From positions 1-64,000 of the forward strand of contig NZ_FOIC01000005.1 in assembly GCF_900111485.1 (NCBI RefSeq): 64,000 bases of DNA. Reading direction: 5' to 3'. The notes under the pieces are model-generated. The model saw nothing but the letters and a program-made list of their open reading frames with translations. It was not told the DNA's origin and searched no databases. Of this stretch, positions 1-7,998 are shown piece by piece. The DNA comes from Natrinema hispanicum. Its GTDB lineage: Archaea; Halobacteriota; Halobacteria; Halobacteriales; Natrialbaceae. How positions within the stretch are numbered: the stretch's first letter is position 1; every line of letters begins with the position of its first letter. The translations under genes were made by a program, and so were the position numbers.

Positions 1-551
1 CGGTCAGGAAATACCGTGCAGACGCTGAAAGTGACGACATTAACTGATATAGAGTCGCTCGCTGTTCTCGATGTCCATATCACAGCACGGTGGAAGCACG
101 ATACGAAGACCGGACCGCAGGTCGTCCGCCGAAACGCGGACGACCTGCAGTCCGTGGTTGCCGACAACGCGTTCCAAGACTGGCACACTGAGTACGAAAT
201 CTCCGCACTTGACGTTGAGTACCTTGTTCACTACCGCGGCTCATCACCGAATGCAGTCATGAACAACGCGCTCATCCGGGCAAAAGGATACTCTCAGCGC
301 TGGATGGCCGAAACCTCGTACTCAACAACGAAGCGCTCGCTCGGCGAGAGTGGTCTGCGTCACTTCTAAATCGTGGCTACACCGGTACGCTCTTCGAATC
401 CGGCGACTCGAGCGAACGCTTCCGAAACGAGTATTCAAACCAAACCCCGATCACTCACGCCGTGCGAGCGCTGGGCTGGTATCGGCAGTTCCGTGAAATT
501 GTCCTGATGTTCGCCCTCATCAATATAGAATCGCTGTGTGAGCCTCTGTAA
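1..551 (+). pseudogene. IS5-family (ISH type) transposase remnant, 3' part
   Basis: The reading frame is open from the window edge to 369 and carries residues typical of the C-terminal half of haloarchaeal IS5-type DDE transposases, including RWKHDTKTGPQVVRRNADDL and SQRWMAETSYSTTKRSLG. After RSLG the frame is broken by roughly 100 bp of unrelated sequence. The expected tail (VRALGWYRQFREIVLM, then INIESLCEPL) resumes in another frame from about 460 and ends with TAA at 549-551. An intact family member runs directly from RSLG into this tail, so the copy is disrupted by an insertion or rearrangement and should be inactive. Its 5' part lies outside the window. Confidence 0.8.
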
Positions 552-1071
552 CCGTGACTCAGCATCTATTCAACAGAGCAGTTAACATTGCAAATGAAGA
601 AACCTAATTTTTGTAGCGGTTCTCCACATCAGCTGGAAAATATCTAAAGCCGACCAAAATTTGGGAAGTACTCCTGAATAGAACCTCCGCATTTTCAACT
701 ACTGTTGATCTACAGTCTGGACGATTTGAAAACGATCCGCACGCCGCTGGCAGCTGTGGTGGGCCGAAGCAAGGGGAGGCTATTGATCCCCAACGGCACA
801 TCGAGGGTCGATCGACGCGACACGGCCCGCGTGAGGGGGGTACGCGGGACCGTGCGGAAGGCGTCGCGACCCTGGGATGGTCGGATGCGGGGAGGTTCGG
901 GGGACCATCAAGGCGTTCAGTGAAGGGCTTTCTCGTCCCCCAATCGCTTCATCCGGTGCCATCGTATTAGTGATACGAGTGCGTTTTCAGGGTTGGAAAA
1001 CGCGGTGTACTCGAGGGTACCCTGCTCACACGCACCACAGGGTTCTTCGAGATCGCCGTTCGAGGGACGCT
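552..1071. other. Intergenic stretch with no recognisable gene
   Basis: This 520-bp stretch follows the transposase remnant. The first 150 bases are AT-richer than the surroundings and probably include the eroded insertion-sequence end. The rest is GC-rich but its short ORFs lack haloarchaeal codon bias and acidic composition. An ATTAGTGATACGA segment near 965-977 could hold promoter elements. I see no RNA gene. Confidence 0.5.
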
Positions 1072-1455
1072 ATGCACTATCTCGTGGGAACTGACTCCGT
1101 TCACACGACGGCGGCGATCTGTGATTACCTCGCGGAACGCGTGACGGCCGACGATACCGTCTCGGTGGTCGCTGTCGCGCCAGCGGACGATCCGACGGCA
1201 CGCCGCGATGCTGACGAAGCGCTGAACGTCGCCACCGTTCGGCTTGCGGCCGTCGGCGACGTCGAGACCGACCGGCGATCGGGAACGCCTCCCGACGTGC
1301 TCTGTGAAGCCACAGCAGACTACGACGTCGACGAAATCGTCATCGGCGCACACAGTGGCGATCCCGACACGACGCGCGATGTTGGGGCGACTGCACGAGA
1401 GGTTCTCGCGGCTGCGGATCGGCCGGTCGTCGTCGTACCGATTCCCGATCTCTAG
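1072..1455 (+). CDS. UspA-type universal stress protein
   Basis: A 127-aa single-domain UspA fold protein. It opens with the short first beta strand (MHYLVGTD), has the mid-domain strand DYDVDEIVIGAHSG, and ends with the strand DRPVVVVPIP usual for the family. The ATP-binding signature G-2x-G-9x-G-S/T of ATP-binding Usp proteins is degenerate (GAHSGDPDTTRDVG), so it may belong to the non-ATP-binding subgroup. An upstream extension of the frame exists, but the ATG at 1072 fits the family start. It stands alone between the transposase remnant and a converging VOC gene. A specific role cannot be assigned. Confidence 0.85.
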   Translation: MHYLVGTDSVHTTAAICDYLAERVTADDTVSVVAVAPADDPTARRDADEALNVATVRLAAVGDVETDRRSGTPPDVLCEATADYDVDEIVIGAHSGDPDTTRDVGATAREVLAAADRPVVVVPIPDL

Positions 1456-1469
1456 TGCTCGAGGCAGTT

Positions 1470-1579
1470 ATACTGCCGGATAGAACGACGTGCAGATCGG
1501 TCGCGCTGCTGCGGCCGTCACCGGTGGAGACGGCCGCGAATTCACGACCGGCTTCGTATTGACTGCTGTCCGGCAGTAT
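1470..1579. repeat. Short inverted-repeat element, ATACTGCCGGA family, copy A
   Basis: A 110-bp element bounded by perfect 11-bp terminal inverted repeats, ATACTGCCGGA at 1470-1480 and TCCGGCAGTAT at 1569-1579. It fills almost all of the space between two convergent genes, and its last base is the first base of the minus-strand gene's TAA stop. The inner right part (ACGACCGGCTTCGTATTGAC) is nearly identical to copy B at 13233. It could be a miniature mobile element, a bidirectional terminator or both. Confidence 0.75.
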
Positions 1580-2373
1580 TAGAAGGGGAACAGCGAGTCT
1601 GCCTCGAGGTCGCGCTCTATGAGTTCGATCTCGTGGCCGTCCGGGTCCTTCGTGAAGGCGTACATGTTGTCGTTGCTCTCGGGGTCGCGGTAGTCGTCGG
1701 CCTCGCGCGTCATGAGCTGGTCCCAGTCCTCCGCGAGGTCGTCGACGCGGACACAGAGGTGGCCCCAGGCGTCGCCGAATTCGTAGCTGCGACCGTCGTA
1801 GTTGTAGGTGAGTTCGACGGACATCGCTTCGGGAGCCGCGTCCGTGGGTTCGACGAAGTAGTTTGCGAACGTATCGGCCTCCCAGCGGCCGACCTCGTCG
1901 TAGCCGAACTTCCGGGTCCAGAAGCCAAGCGCCTCGTCAGCGTCTTCGACGCGGATCATCGTGTGATCGAGCGACCAGCGTGCCCCCTCGTCGGGGTCGC
2001 GCTGGACGAGTTCGATCTCGTGGCCGTCCGGGTCTTTGACGAACGCGTACCGACCGCCACAGGACTCGGGGTCGCGGTAGTCGTCGACGCCTTCGTCCAT
2101 GAGCTGCTGGTAGTAGTCCTCCAGTTCGCCTTCGGGAACGCGGACCGCGATATGGCCCCAGGCGTCGCCCACTTCGGGTTCCTCGCCTTCGTTGTGGGTG
2201 AGCTCGAGCATCGCCCCCTCCTCGTGCATCTCTTCGGGCCCGAGATAGACGATGGTGAACCCGTCGCCCTCGTAACGGTCTTTCTCCTCGTACTCGAGGT
2301 GCGTTTGGTACCAGTCGAGCGATTCCTCGAGGTCCGCGACGCGAATCATCGTGTGGTCGAGCGTTCCGTCCAT
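1579..2373 (-). CDS. Two-domain VOC (glyoxalase I-like) protein
   Basis: A 264-aa protein made of two tandem vicinal-oxygen-chelate modules, each beginning LDHTMIRV and ending KDPDGHEIELxxRD. Each repeat shows the conserved His near its start and the Glu in HEIEL that coordinate a divalent metal in this fold. Closest recognisable types are lactoylglutathione lyase or ring-cleavage dioxygenase-like proteins, but haloarchaea mostly lack glutathione, so the substrate is unknown. I place the start at the ATG at 2373. The frame runs on to a TTG at 2400, but the domain begins right after the ATG. The two halves differ enough to suggest an old duplication. Confidence 0.85.
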   Translation of the reverse strand: MDGTLDHTMIRVADLEESLDWYQTHLEYEEKDRYEGDGFTIVYLGPEEMHEEGAMLELTHNEGEEPEVGDAWGHIAVRVPEGELEDYYQQLMDEGVDDYRDPESCGGRYAFVKDPDGHEIELVQRDPDEGARWSLDHTMIRVEDADEALGFWTRKFGYDEVGRWEADTFANYFVEPTDAAPEAMSVELTYNYDGRSYEFGDAWGHLCVRVDDLAEDWDQLMTREADDYRDPESNDNMYAFTKDPDGHEIELIERDLEADSLFPF

Positions 2374-2421
2374 ACCCCAGTAGAAGCCTGCGTACTCCAA
2401 AAAATTGGCGGCTGCGGTCGT

Positions 2422-4119
2422 CTACTCGGCCCCGTCGGGCGATTCCGTGGTCGTCTCACGACCACGGTGATCGACGTCTGCTGTCGTCTGCGTGGCAACT
2501 GGCTCGAGGTCCTTTCGAGCGGCGTCGAACTTCGAGAGGCCGACAACGAGCCCGACGAGGGCGACGACGCCAAGTGGCAGGAAGACGAGCGCGGGCACGC
2601 CCAGATAGCCGTTGAGCAAGTAACAGCCCACGACGACGAGGAAGACAGTCGCAGCATAGGGTATTTGGGTCCGCACGTGATCGATCAGGTCGGCTCCACT
2701 AAACGTCGCTGAGAGCACCGTCGTGTCCGAGATCGGCGAGGCGTGATCGCCGAAGATCGCCCCGGAGAAGAGGGCACCGACAGCGACCGGGACGAGTTCG
2801 AATCCCGTCCCGAACTCGGTTGCGACCGGCACGGCGATGGGCGTGACAAGCCCCATTGTTGCCCACGACGATCCCATCGTGAACGCGACGAAGGCGGCGA
2901 CGAACAGGATAAGGACGGGGAGCAGCTCTGCCGACAGATAGCCCTGCGCGAGCCCGGCGACGTAGTCGCCCGTGCCGAGCGTGTCCGCGACGCTGCTGAT
3001 CGTCCAGGCGAGGACGAGAATCGTCACTGCCGTCAGCATGATCCCGAAGCCGTCGAGGACGGTGTCGACGGCCTCACCGATATCGAACAACCCGTAGACG
3101 AGCCCGAGGACGATCGCCGAGACGACCATGGCGAACGATCCCCAGGTCAGCGCCGTCGCGAAGTCGCCCGCACCGACGATGTCGATCAGCACCTGCGTCA
3201 GTCCCGTCTCGTTTGCGGCCGCGCCGATCGCCGTCGGCGCTCCCGCTTCGGCCTGGCTCGAGAGCCACGACTGATAGCCCGTCCAGAACGCACTCGCAAG
3301 CGTCACCACGATCAGGACGGCGACGGGCGCGAAGAAGATCCGGAGCATCGGCCGCTGATCGATCGGGGCGCCCAGTTCCTCCTCGACCTTCTGCAGCGGC
3401 TGTGCGTCCTCGCGGTTGACGTTCCCGGTCGTCCACGCTCGATGCTCGGCGTTGAGCATCTCGCCATAGTCCCGGCCGGTGTAGACGACGATTCCGACCA
3501 TGACGATCGCCAGCAGCGCATAGGTGTTGTAGGGAATCGATCGGACGAACGTCTCGAACGCAGTCGGTGCTTCCTCCGCGACGCCCATGTCCTCGTATGC
3601 GCCGCTGATTAACGAAAGCTGGAACGCGACCCAACTCGAGATGCCGAGCGTCGCGACGGGGGCGGCCGTCGAGTCGACGATGTAGGCGAGTTTCTCGCGG
3701 GAGATCCGCAACTCGTCGGAGATCTCACGCATCGTACTCCCGACGATCGCCGTGTTGGCGTAGTCGTCGAAGAACATAGCGATCCCGAGAATCCACGTTG
3801 TCACTCCGACGGTCCGCTGACTCTGGAGTCGGGCTGTCGCCCACTCGCGGACGGCGAGCGCGCCGCCGAGTCGCCAGATGAGTGCAACGCCCGATCCCAG
3901 TAACAGCGTAAAGATGAGGATCTGGACGTGAAAGCCGTCGTCGACGATGATCGCGGCGACGATCCAATCGAAGGTCTGTCCAATGCCGAGGCCCCCAGTG
4001 TAGATGACTGCTCCCGACCAGATGCCGAGAAAGAGCGACAGCATCGGCCGCCGGGTCACGATCGCGAGACCGATCGCAAGCAGCGGGGGAACGAGCGAGA
4101 GCGCGCCGAACTCTGCCAT
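2422..4119 (-). CDS. nhaC: NhaC family Na+/H+ antiporter
   Basis: A 565-aa polytopic membrane protein with about 11-12 hydrophobic helices, starting MAEFGALSLVPPLLAIGLAI. The segments FFDDYANTAIVG and SDTTVLSATFSGADLIDHV are hallmarks of the NhaC/ArsB-like antiporter fold. The C-terminal tail (about 40 residues) is hydrophilic. It should exchange cytoplasmic Na+ for H+ across the cell membrane. Some family members exchange arginine/ornithine or malate/lactate, and sequence alone does not exclude this. The gene is monocistronic, with 218 bp upstream that contain a palindrome at 4181-4196. Confidence 0.9.
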   Translation of the reverse strand: MAEFGALSLVPPLLAIGLAIVTRRPMLSLFLGIWSGAVIYTGGLGIGQTFDWIVAAIIVDDGFHVQILIFTLLLGSGVALIWRLGGALAVREWATARLQSQRTVGVTTWILGIAMFFDDYANTAIVGSTMREISDELRISREKLAYIVDSTAAPVATLGISSWVAFQLSLISGAYEDMGVAEEAPTAFETFVRSIPYNTYALLAIVMVGIVVYTGRDYGEMLNAEHRAWTTGNVNREDAQPLQKVEEELGAPIDQRPMLRIFFAPVAVLIVVTLASAFWTGYQSWLSSQAEAGAPTAIGAAANETGLTQVLIDIVGAGDFATALTWGSFAMVVSAIVLGLVYGLFDIGEAVDTVLDGFGIMLTAVTILVLAWTISSVADTLGTGDYVAGLAQGYLSAELLPVLILFVAAFVAFTMGSSWATMGLVTPIAVPVATEFGTGFELVPVAVGALFSGAIFGDHASPISDTTVLSATFSGADLIDHVRTQIPYAATVFLVVVGCYLLNGYLGVPALVFLPLGVVALVGLVVGLSKFDAARKDLEPVATQTTADVDHRGRETTTESPDGAE

Positions 4120-4180
4120 AGCTACCTAATCGAGCGGTCGATGGGTCATCACCGTTGCGGTTCGGACAGAATCCCACCAA

Positions 4181-4196
4181 CAATCATACATGATTG
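4181..4196. promoter_or_regulatory. Candidate operator palindrome upstream of nhaC
   Basis: CAATCAT and ATGATTG form perfect 7-bp inverted arms separated by AC. The site lies 62-77 bp upstream of the nhaC start in an AT-richer promoter region. Binding by a dimeric regulator is inferred only. Confidence 0.35.
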
Positions 4197-4337
4197 GGTG
4201 TTCGAATACGACGTTCTATCACCAATTTAGACTTATTTCAGGAATAAAATGAAGGAGAGCTGATCTGTAACAGAGTAGTATCGCTGGCTCGAACAGCGAA
4301 ACAGACGACGTTGGAACCGACGACGAATCGATGTCGG

Positions 4338-5450
4338 CTACCGGCGCAAAATCAGCTTCAGCACGTCTTCGTCCTCGAGGACGTGATCCATCCCGACCTG
4401 CTGTTCGTCGTGGGTCGCGCTGGGGCCGCTGACGCGGGCAAAGCGGAACCGCTCTTCCATCTCGCCGCCGAGTTTCTCGATGGCCTCACCGACGGTGGCT
4501 CCTTCTTCGATCACGAGCGGTTCCTCCCAGTCGACGCCGCGACCGGGTTTGTCCATGTAGACCCGGATGAGGCCGAGGTTCTCCCAGATACGGTCTTTGA
4601 GCGCCTCGAGACCCTTCTCTTTCTCGGCGCTGATGAACGTGACTTCTTCGGGGTCGAGATCGCGCTCGCGTAACTGTTCGTCGACGGTCTCTTTGTAGTC
4701 CGGCTGGATCAGGTCGACCTTGTTGACGCAGGTGATCGAGGGGATATACTCGCGGTTGTCCATCAGCCCGTCGACCAGCCGGTCGATGGTGACGTTTTCC
4801 TGCAGGTTGAGGTCGGCGTTGACGTAGCCCTGGTCACGGAGCACGTCCTGAATCGTCTTCTCGTCGAGGTCCTGATCGGTGCTCGAGGTGATCTTGATAC
4901 CGTCTTTGATCTTCGGGCGGACGGTGACTCGCGGGGGTTCCTGGTCGACGCGGATGTTGATGTCGTAGAGTTCCTTCTGCAGGCGGTCGTACTGGTCGAT
5001 CTCGAACACCGAGAGGACGAACACGATCAGGTCGGCGTTGCGGACGACCGCCAGCACCTGCTGCCCGTCGCCTTTCCCTGTCGCCGCGCCCTCGATCAGC
5101 CCCGGTACGTCGAGCAACTGGATGTTCGCGCCGCGGTGGTTCAACATCCCCGGGTTGACATCCAGCGTCGTGAACTCGTAGGAGCCGGTTTCGCTCTCGG
5201 CGTTGGTCAGCGAGTTCAGCATCGACGACTTGCCGACGCTCGGGAAGCCAACCAGCGCGACGGTCGCGTCGCCGTGTTTCTCGACGGAATAGCCGCCACC
5301 GCCGCCCGAACCCGACTGCTGTTTCTCGAGTTTCTCCTTTTTCTCCGCGAGTTTGGACTTCAGCCGGCCGATGTGGGCCTCCGTCGACTTGTTGTAGGGC
5401 GTGTTGGCGATTTCTTCCTCGATTGCCTCGATTTCATCCTCGAGCCCCAT
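4338..5450 (-). CDS. drg: DRG-family (Obg-like) GTPase
   Basis: A 370-aa developmentally regulated GTP-binding protein. An N-terminal helical segment (1-45) is followed by a glycine-rich linker, the G1 loop GFPSVGKSS (68-76), G3 DVPG (114-117) and G4 NKVD. A C-terminal TGS domain ends KLILRR. Archaeal and eukaryotic DRG proteins associate with ribosomes. The start is the ATG at 5450. The longer open frame upstream reads into non-family sequence, and a TTTTT-containing box lies about 26-34 nt before this ATG, consistent with a leaderless mRNA. Confidence 0.95.
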   Translation of the reverse strand: MGLEDEIEAIEEEIANTPYNKSTEAHIGRLKSKLAEKKEKLEKQQSGSGGGGGYSVEKHGDATVALVGFPSVGKSSMLNSLTNAESETGSYEFTTLDVNPGMLNHRGANIQLLDVPGLIEGAATGKGDGQQVLAVVRNADLIVFVLSVFEIDQYDRLQKELYDINIRVDQEPPRVTVRPKIKDGIKITSSTDQDLDEKTIQDVLRDQGYVNADLNLQENVTIDRLVDGLMDNREYIPSITCVNKVDLIQPDYKETVDEQLRERDLDPEEVTFISAEKEKGLEALKDRIWENLGLIRVYMDKPGRGVDWEEPLVIEEGATVGEAIEKLGGEMEERFRFARVSGPSATHDEQQVGMDHVLEDEDVLKLILRR

Positions 5451-5599
5451 TTGTCCGTACACAACCGGTCGTGCCGAAAAACCCTTTCGAGACCCGCACG
5501 CTGAGACGGATCGATGGCCTCGATCCGATACGTCGAAAGAATTACCAATACTAATGGAGTTTCGACACACATAAACGACGGGCCAGCAACCGACCACAT

Positions 5600-5803
5600 A
5601 TGCCAGACGCGTCGCAGCTGCGCGACAGTACACAGATCGTCCTCCCCCGAGAGACACTCGTGGGGCTCGAGACGCAGCTCGATGACGTCTGTACGGTCTC
5701 CGTTTTCGCTGAGGGCGAGGACCACTGCCGGATCGTTGGCAGTCCGGTCGAGATCAAACGGGCCACCGAGTTCCTCACCCGCCACGGCGTCAGCGTGCGC
5801 TGA
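5600..5803 (+). CDS. Small conserved haloarchaeal protein (VNG_1110C-like)
   Basis: A 67-aa protein (MPDASQLRDSTQIVLPRETL...) with an acidic, coding-like composition. From memory it resembles the VNG_1110C-type small haloarchaeal family. The middle (CRIVGSPVEIKRATEFLTRHG) could form a compact alpha/beta fold with a terminal helix. It is divergent from the DRG gene, and the 150-bp spacer should hold both promoters. No function is known to me. Confidence 0.7.
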   Translation: MPDASQLRDSTQIVLPRETLVGLETQLDDVCTVSVFAEGEDHCRIVGSPVEIKRATEFLTRHGVSVR

Positions 5804-5844
5804 CTGCCAGAACCGTTCCTGAGTGATATGAATTTGAGCGCATA

Positions 5845-6206
5845 CCTCCGTCTTCAGGCGGAGGTCCAGCGGTAGGCTCAGCATGCTACTCGCAATCGGT
5901 GGCCAGGCCGGATTTCCATCATAACCGTTTTCATGTGGTTTACCGTAGCATGGAGTGCTACGAATACCGTGAGATGCCGACCCCGAACCACAAGGGGAAA
6001 CGGATCAGCGGTGGTTCGCACGACGATGACATGGTATTCGATGGGGCCTGTTTGACCGGGCCACAGCCCTATACAGGGGAGGAAACGAGAGTTCCTCCGG
6101 TATGCTGCCGGTTCCCCTTGAGTGCGGGTTGGAACCTTGAACGCCACATTCGGCGGAAATCCGATGGTCGGATTCCACGTCCTTCAGGGCGTGGAGGAGG
6201 TCAATT
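5845..6206. mobile_element. IS200/IS605-like palindrome-ended relic (PATE-like)
   Basis: About 360 bp bounded by two hairpins with TTCAGG loops: CCTCCG/CGGAGG at 5845-5864 and CCACG/CGTGG at 6175-6194. The right hairpin is followed by GAGGAGGTCAAT, which resembles the right ends of haloarchaeal IS200/IS605 and IS1341 elements (hairpin, then GGAGGATGTCAA). The interior has no tnpA or tnpB reading frame that I can recognise. This fits a non-autonomous palindrome-associated element or a heavily deleted insertion sequence. The ORFs crossing it do not look coding. Confidence 0.4.
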
Positions 6207-6348
6207 ACTGCCCACCGACTTGACGGCGGTTCTGTTCTACAGATGCGCAAGGCGAGTGCCTGTTCGCGACGCTGCCGGCTGGACCGTTGGACTGCCCAGC
6301 GTGGGCCACACCGTTGTGAGTGGCCGTGGCGGGTCGAAACCAGAATGC
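6207..6348. other. Short non-coding stretch between relic and metal-box promoter
   Basis: With the palindrome-ended relic this completes the 570-bp gap between the small VNG_1110C-like gene and the metal-box promoter. I see no gene, tRNA or clear repeat. The last 20 bases lead into a TATA box. Confidence 0.4.
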
Positions 6349-6373
6349 CTATATTGATTTAGGCCCACCTAAA
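6349..6373 (+). promoter_or_regulatory. TATA box with DtxR-type metal-box palindrome
   Basis: CTATATT at 6349-6355 is centred about 25 nt before the ATG at 6377, the spacing of a leaderless archaeal promoter. Directly downstream, TTTAGG at 6358-6363 and CCTAAA at 6368-6373 form an inverted repeat with a 4-bp spacer. TTAGG-N-CCTAA boxes of this kind are recognised by DtxR-family metal-dependent repressors (SirR/Idr/TroR type) in haloarchaea. Its position between TATA and start would block transcription when bound. Regulation by iron or manganese is inferred. Confidence 0.6.
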
Positions 6374-6376
6374 AAT

Positions 6377-6499
6377 ATGGCGGGAAAGCAGACAGGGAAT
6401 GCGAACCCGGCGTATCGGAACCGATTCGGGGACTGGAACGGCGTCGTCGAAAGACCGATGCACGTCGACTGTTCGCCTATGATGGTGTCTCACCAGTGA
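6377..6499 (+). CDS. 40-aa small ORF behind a metal-box promoter
   Basis: The ORF reads MAGKQTGNANPAYRNRFGDW... and ends ...VSHQ, with TGA at 6497-6499. Support comes from an ideally spaced TATA box, a DtxR-type palindrome just upstream, and a stop codon that overlaps the GTG start of the next gene (GTGA), implying translational coupling. The protein has no membrane segment or metal-binding cluster beyond one Cys and two His. I recognise no family. It could be a leader or regulatory peptide, or the surviving 5' end of a truncated metal-regulated gene. Confidence 0.5.
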   Translation: MAGKQTGNANPAYRNRFGDWNGVVERPMHVDCSPMMVSHQ

Positions 6500-6999
6500 C
6501 CCCCGAGACGACCCCCGGAACGGACGAGTACGCGATGCCGGTCGAAACGATCAGGGCGGCACGAGACACTGTCGCCGCGCTTCAAAGCGCCGAGGGCGAC
6601 TTCGTCGTCTCCTGTCGCGAATCGGGGATTCGACCTGAACCGGTTACGGACGCGCGATTCGACAGCCACAGCGATGCCCAGCAGGCCTGTGACGCCGCTT
6701 GCCGCTATCGCGACGCGATGCGAACGCTGGACCCGTCACTGTCACAGTACGATCTCGTCGTCTCGCCGGTCGACGAGACCGCACTCGAGGTCGCGAGCGT
6801 TCGCGAACAGACCGGGCGACGACGCGCCAACGGACTCCCCGCATCGCGCCGGACCGTGACGCTCGCTGGCACCGGCAGCGACGAGTGGCTTCGCGTCGAG
6901 AACGGCCCGGTCGTTCACTTTACCGGTCCCGATTCACTGCTCGACGACGAGGTCATCGCGCGACAACTGCGGTCGAAACTCGACAAGAAACGCGGCTGA
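6496..6999 (+). CDS. Haloarchaeal protein of unknown function
   Basis: A 167-aa acidic protein. The N-terminal half (AARDTVAALQSAEGDFVVSC, then RFDSHSDAQQACDAACRYRDAM and YDLVVSP) resembles a haloarchaeal domain of unknown function that I associate with the DUF7551/DUF7552 group, an assignment from memory. The C-terminal part (WLRVENGPVVHFTGPDSLLDDEVIARQL) is a short alpha/beta region. The start is GTG at 6496, which overlaps the stop of the small ORF upstream, so both probably lie on one mRNA under the metal box. Function unknown. Confidence 0.7.
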   Translation: MTPETTPGTDEYAMPVETIRAARDTVAALQSAEGDFVVSCRESGIRPEPVTDARFDSHSDAQQACDAACRYRDAMRTLDPSLSQYDLVVSPVDETALEVASVREQTGRRRANGLPASRRTVTLAGTGSDEWLRVENGPVVHFTGPDSLLDDEVIARQLRSKLDKKRG

Positions 7000-7434
7000 G
7001 CGCCGTCCGTCTTTCCAACGGCTGGACAGGTCGACATGGTGTTCCCCTCCGCGTCGATGTCGGCGATGACGACCGTCGCGCTGTCACCAACTGATACGGT
7101 CTGCTGTCCCGCTGTCCCGGTAGGCCCGCAGTGCGGGTTGTGGTCCCACCGGAACCCACTGACAGGAGTCCGTATGAACCAGTCGGCGACTGCGCCGCCG
7201 GTCACGATGGCAATCTTGTCTTCGAGCAGTGCGACAGCTGGCTCCACCAGGGGGCGACAACTGTGTTCTGTCCCCTCGCTCGAGCGGGACGTCAACACTC
7301 GTTGTCAGTCAGGTCGGGTATCCGTTGCTGGCGCTTTTCGAGGGCGTCCTGGACCGATACCACGATCGCTACTGACCTATCACGGCTATTGCCAGTCGCG
7401 GTAGATCCTTGCTCGCCCGGCGTCTACGTGGACT
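7000..7434. other. Intergenic stretch holding repeat copy R1
   Basis: A 435-bp gap between the unknown protein and the second UspA gene. It contains the 82-bp inverted-repeat element at 7094-7175. A reading frame ending with TGA at 7372 gives a protein-like tail (LVVSQVGYPLLALFEGVLDR) with no start or supported upstream part, perhaps an old gene end. Nothing else is recognisable. Confidence 0.45.
7094..7175. repeat. 80-bp inverted-repeat element, ATACGG family, copy 1
   Basis: It starts ATACGGTCTGCTGTC and ends TGACAGGAGTCCGTAT, which match each other as imperfect terminal inverted repeats. The interior has CCGGTAGGCCCGCAGTGCGGG. The same architecture recurs at 7886, 13309, 21001 and 37470. 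Confidence 0.75.
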
Positions 7435-7839
7435 ATGACTCGCGTCCTGGTTCCGATCGATGGCTCCTCGCAATCGACCGACGCACTCGAGGAAGCGTTC
7501 GACCTGTTTCCCGGCGCCGAGATCCACGTCTTGCACGTCATTCAGGTTACTCGGGTCCCGTCGGATCCGGGGATGACGCCCTACGAATACGCCAAGGAGA
7601 AGGGCCAAGCGTTTCTCGAGGACGCGGCGACGACCGCCGATACACATGGTCGGCGGATCGAAACGGCGCTCATCGAGGGCCATACCGCTCGCACGGTCCT
7701 CCGGTATATCGACGAGCACGACATCGATCACGTCGTGATGGGCAGTACCGGTCGGTCCGGGATGTCGAGAGTCCTGCTGGGAAGCGTCGCGGAGGCGGTC
7801 ACCCGTCGCGCTCCCGTTTCGGTCACGATCGCCCGGTGA
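7435..7839 (+). CDS. UspA-type universal stress protein, ATP-binding type
   Basis: A 134-aa complete single-domain UspA. It starts MTRVLVPIDGSSQSTDALEE, with the D in the first loop, and contains the full ATP-binding signature in GSTGRSGMSRVLLGS. It ends APVSVTIAR. This marks the nucleotide-binding subgroup of the family, unlike the UspA at 1072. It is a single gene flanked on both sides by copies of the 80-bp ATACGG repeat. Its stress role is inferred from the family. Confidence 0.9.
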   Translation: MTRVLVPIDGSSQSTDALEEAFDLFPGAEIHVLHVIQVTRVPSDPGMTPYEYAKEKGQAFLEDAATTADTHGRRIETALIEGHTARTVLRYIDEHDIDHVVMGSTGRSGMSRVLLGSVAEAVTRRAPVSVTIAR

Positions 7840-7885
7840 CGGGCTCGTATCGCCGGGTGCAAGCCACGTCATACGAACCACTGCC

Positions 7886-7966
7886 ATACGGCCTCCTGTC
7901 AGTGGGTTCCGGTGGGCCCGCGACCGCTCCTGCAGATTCCCGGTCACTCAGGACAGGGGATCGTAT
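7886..7966. repeat. 80-bp inverted-repeat element, ATACGG family, copy 2
   Basis: It begins ATACGGCCTCCTGTCA and ends GGACAGGGGATCGTAT, with CCGGTGGGCCCGCGACCG inside. It lies between the UspA gene and the converging tiaS gene, whose stop is 33 bp beyond. Confidence 0.75.
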
Positions 7967-7998
7967 CACCAGTTCCCCTTCGAACGATGGACTGTCGG

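Noticed and set aside
1633-2712. Long plus-strand ORF (359 aa) opposite the VOC and nhaC genes
   Set aside because: It is antisense to two clear genes. Its Val/Arg-rich composition is the shadow produced by GC-biased third positions.
2743-3612. Plus-strand ORF of 289 aa, very rich in Arg and Asp
   Set aside because: Antisense to nhaC. The Arg/Asp-rich composition is a frame artefact.
5899-6357. Plus-strand ORF of 152 aa across the palindrome-ended relic
   Set aside because: Cysteine- and Arg-rich with no resemblance to TnpA/TnpB or any other family, and it includes a hairpin end.
7245-7374. Protein-like frame ending LVVSQVGYPLLALFEGVLDR with TGA at 7372
   Set aside because: It looks like the C-terminus of a regulator, but there is no start and the upstream frame is Arg-rich and crosses the repeat. 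Too little to name.
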